Shown one piece after another: positions 36,763 through 37,387 of a stretch of 37,387 nucleotides of DNA. The stretch's first letter is position 1. Each line of letters begins with the position of its first letter. A model generated the notes under the pieces. It saw only the letters and a list, made by a program, of their open reading frames with translations, ran no database searches and had not been told where the DNA came from. The position numbers and the translations under genes were made by a program. Source of the stretch: Bacteroidota bacterium (GTDB lineage: Bacteria > Bacteroidota > Bacteroidia > UBA8524); assembly GCA_006226545.1 (NCBI GenBank), contig SBGR01000050.1, positions 1 to 37,387 of the forward strand, given 5' to 3'.

Positions 36763-37350
36763 TTAAGGTTCCAATTCTACGGGTTCTGGTTTATCTTGTT
36801 CTATTAATGCATATGGTAAGTGTAATGATATTGGATTATAACGACTTACAAGTGCCTTTTCCATTCCTAGCGCAGCGACTCTCCCATGAGTATAACATAG
36901 TATCTCATAGCTTAAACCAGCCAACCTACCTTCATAATCTAAAGCCAAAACTTGCACTTGTTTAGCAGGCCTTGTTTCACCATACCTTGTATAATCAGAA
37001 ATTCCAAATTTCAATATTTCTGTGGCTCCTGTACTGGTATTAGTCCCACTAATTGAATACACAATATGAATATTGTGATTAATATTTTTGTCGCCATGTG
37101 CACTATACTCAGTCGAGATGTAATCTGGATTTATTAAAATATCATTTTTATCCACTCCAAGTTGTTCTAAAGCAGTAGCAATGCCAGGGACAATATCCGA
37201 CATTAAGTGTTCAGAAATCCACGTGCCAGCTTCATACGATAAATATGCTAAAGCAGCTATTCCCATAGCAGGAAGAATTAAACTTCCTCCAACACCTCCA
37301 GCACCTCCAGCTAATAGCTCACCACCCGCAGCAGCTGATACTAGAAAAAT
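36763..37350 (-). CDS. Polymorphic-toxin C-terminal fragment (GIY-YIG/URI-like nuclease)
   Basis: An open frame of ~195 codons runs from the in-frame TAG at 37351-37353 to the stop at 36763; an ATG at 37266 would give 167 residues. The start of the frame (SAAAGGELLAGGAGGVGGSL, then ILPAMGIAALAYLSYEAG) is a Gly/Ala-rich hydrophobic segment like the pre-toxin region of Rhs-type proteins. The end (HIVYSISG, EILKFGISDYTRYGETRPAK, THGRVAALGMEKALVSRYN) reads like a nuclease toxin domain of the GIY-YIG/URI kind: K-[FY]-G-I-S-D, then R, then a helix with E. No Rhs core is present; the upstream part is replaced by an adhesin fragment in another frame. It is either a truncated or displaced toxin tip or an orphan cassette. 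Confidence 0.5.
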   Translation of the reverse strand: MFLVSAAAGGELLAGGAGGVGGSLILPAMGIAALAYLSYEAGTWISEHLMSDIVPGIATALEQLGVDKNDILINPDYISTEYSAHGDKNINHNIHIVYSISGTNTSTGATEILKFGISDYTRYGETRPAKQVQVLALDYEGRLAGLSYEILCYTHGRVAALGMEKALVSRYNPISLHLPYALIEQDKPEPVELEP

Positions 37351-37387
37351 CTACCGTATCTACGTAAACATGCTGTTGAATACCGTA
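37319..37387 (-). pseudogene. Fragment of a third adhesin paralog, cut by the window edge
   Basis: On the minus strand the frame reads YGIQQHVYVDTVDFSSISCC, then GW and a TGA at 37321-37319. It matches the module of the 30.1-35.2 kb protein (YGIQQHVYVDTVDFSSLNCC) with 42 of 47 bases identical over 37341-37387. It also resembles SCCEW in the 5.9 kb paralog. The homology stops at about the stop codon, and the sequence continues into the toxin frame. The window ends inside this repeated segment, so an assembly artefact cannot be excluded. Confidence 0.7.

Overview
The window reads as one contig-sized piece of a Bacteroidota genome. Evidence: type IX secretion (T9SS) C-terminal sorting domains on at least four large exported proteins, promoter-like TTG/TAnnTTTG-type motifs instead of E. 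coli boxes, few clear Shine-Dalgarno sites, and a type II-C CRISPR-Cas locus with the ~46-bp repeats typical of this phylum. Both window ends look like natural assembly breaks: the left edge cuts a terminator hairpin and the right edge stops inside a repeated adhesin gene segment.

Layout. 1-4.35 kb (minus strand): a three-gene operon with 4-bp overlaps, comprising an ECF sigma factor, a one-TM protein with a predicted outer-membrane barrel, and a T9SS cargo protein. 4.6-5.8 kb (minus): a zinc-ribbon SAM methyltransferase and a HAD-like phosphatase. 5.9-10.2 kb (plus): a 1440-aa T9SS adhesin-like protein. 10.4-11.35 kb (plus): an LpxL-type acyltransferase. 11.35-20.04 kb: the CRISPR-Cas island, with a divergent tracrRNA, cas9, cas1 and cas2 (each junction overlapping by 4 bp), and an array of 28 spacers. 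20.1-22.1 kb (plus): an OmpA-family protein and a coiled-coil secreted protein. 22.3-25.6 kb (minus): a T9SS propeller-type protein, a TolB-like protein and a small membrane protein. 25.8-26.5 kb (minus): a higBA toxin-antitoxin module. 26.8-30.0 kb (minus): two tandem paralogous one-TM proteins of unknown function. 30.1-35.2 kb (minus): a giant PKD-repeat T9SS protein sharing its ~400-residue N-terminal module with the 5.9-10.2 kb protein. 35.6-37.4 kb: a decayed IS1595-type transposase, then (minus strand) a candidate immunity gene, a polymorphic-toxin C-terminus, and a fragment of a third adhesin paralog.

The most interesting region is the CRISPR island. An exact 35-bp direct repeat flanks it: one copy is the last 35 bp of the acyltransferase gene, the other lies just beyond the array. 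This looks like a footprint of insertion into the gene's 3' end that regenerated the stop codon. The flanking repeat resembles the start of the CRISPR repeat, and the array's degenerate terminal repeat is a hybrid of the two. Two adjacent repeats at that end carry the same 54-bp insertion (100-bp repeats). A degenerate inverted half-repeat faces repeat 1 at the cas2 end. The tracrRNA promoter and the repeat share a TTG-N20-(box ending ATTCG) layout with identical spacing, suggesting that each repeat carries its own promoter and that crRNAs start at the spacer boundary. The insertion removes the upstream half of that promoter in the expanded repeats.

All functional calls come from reading motifs by eye; no database search was possible.
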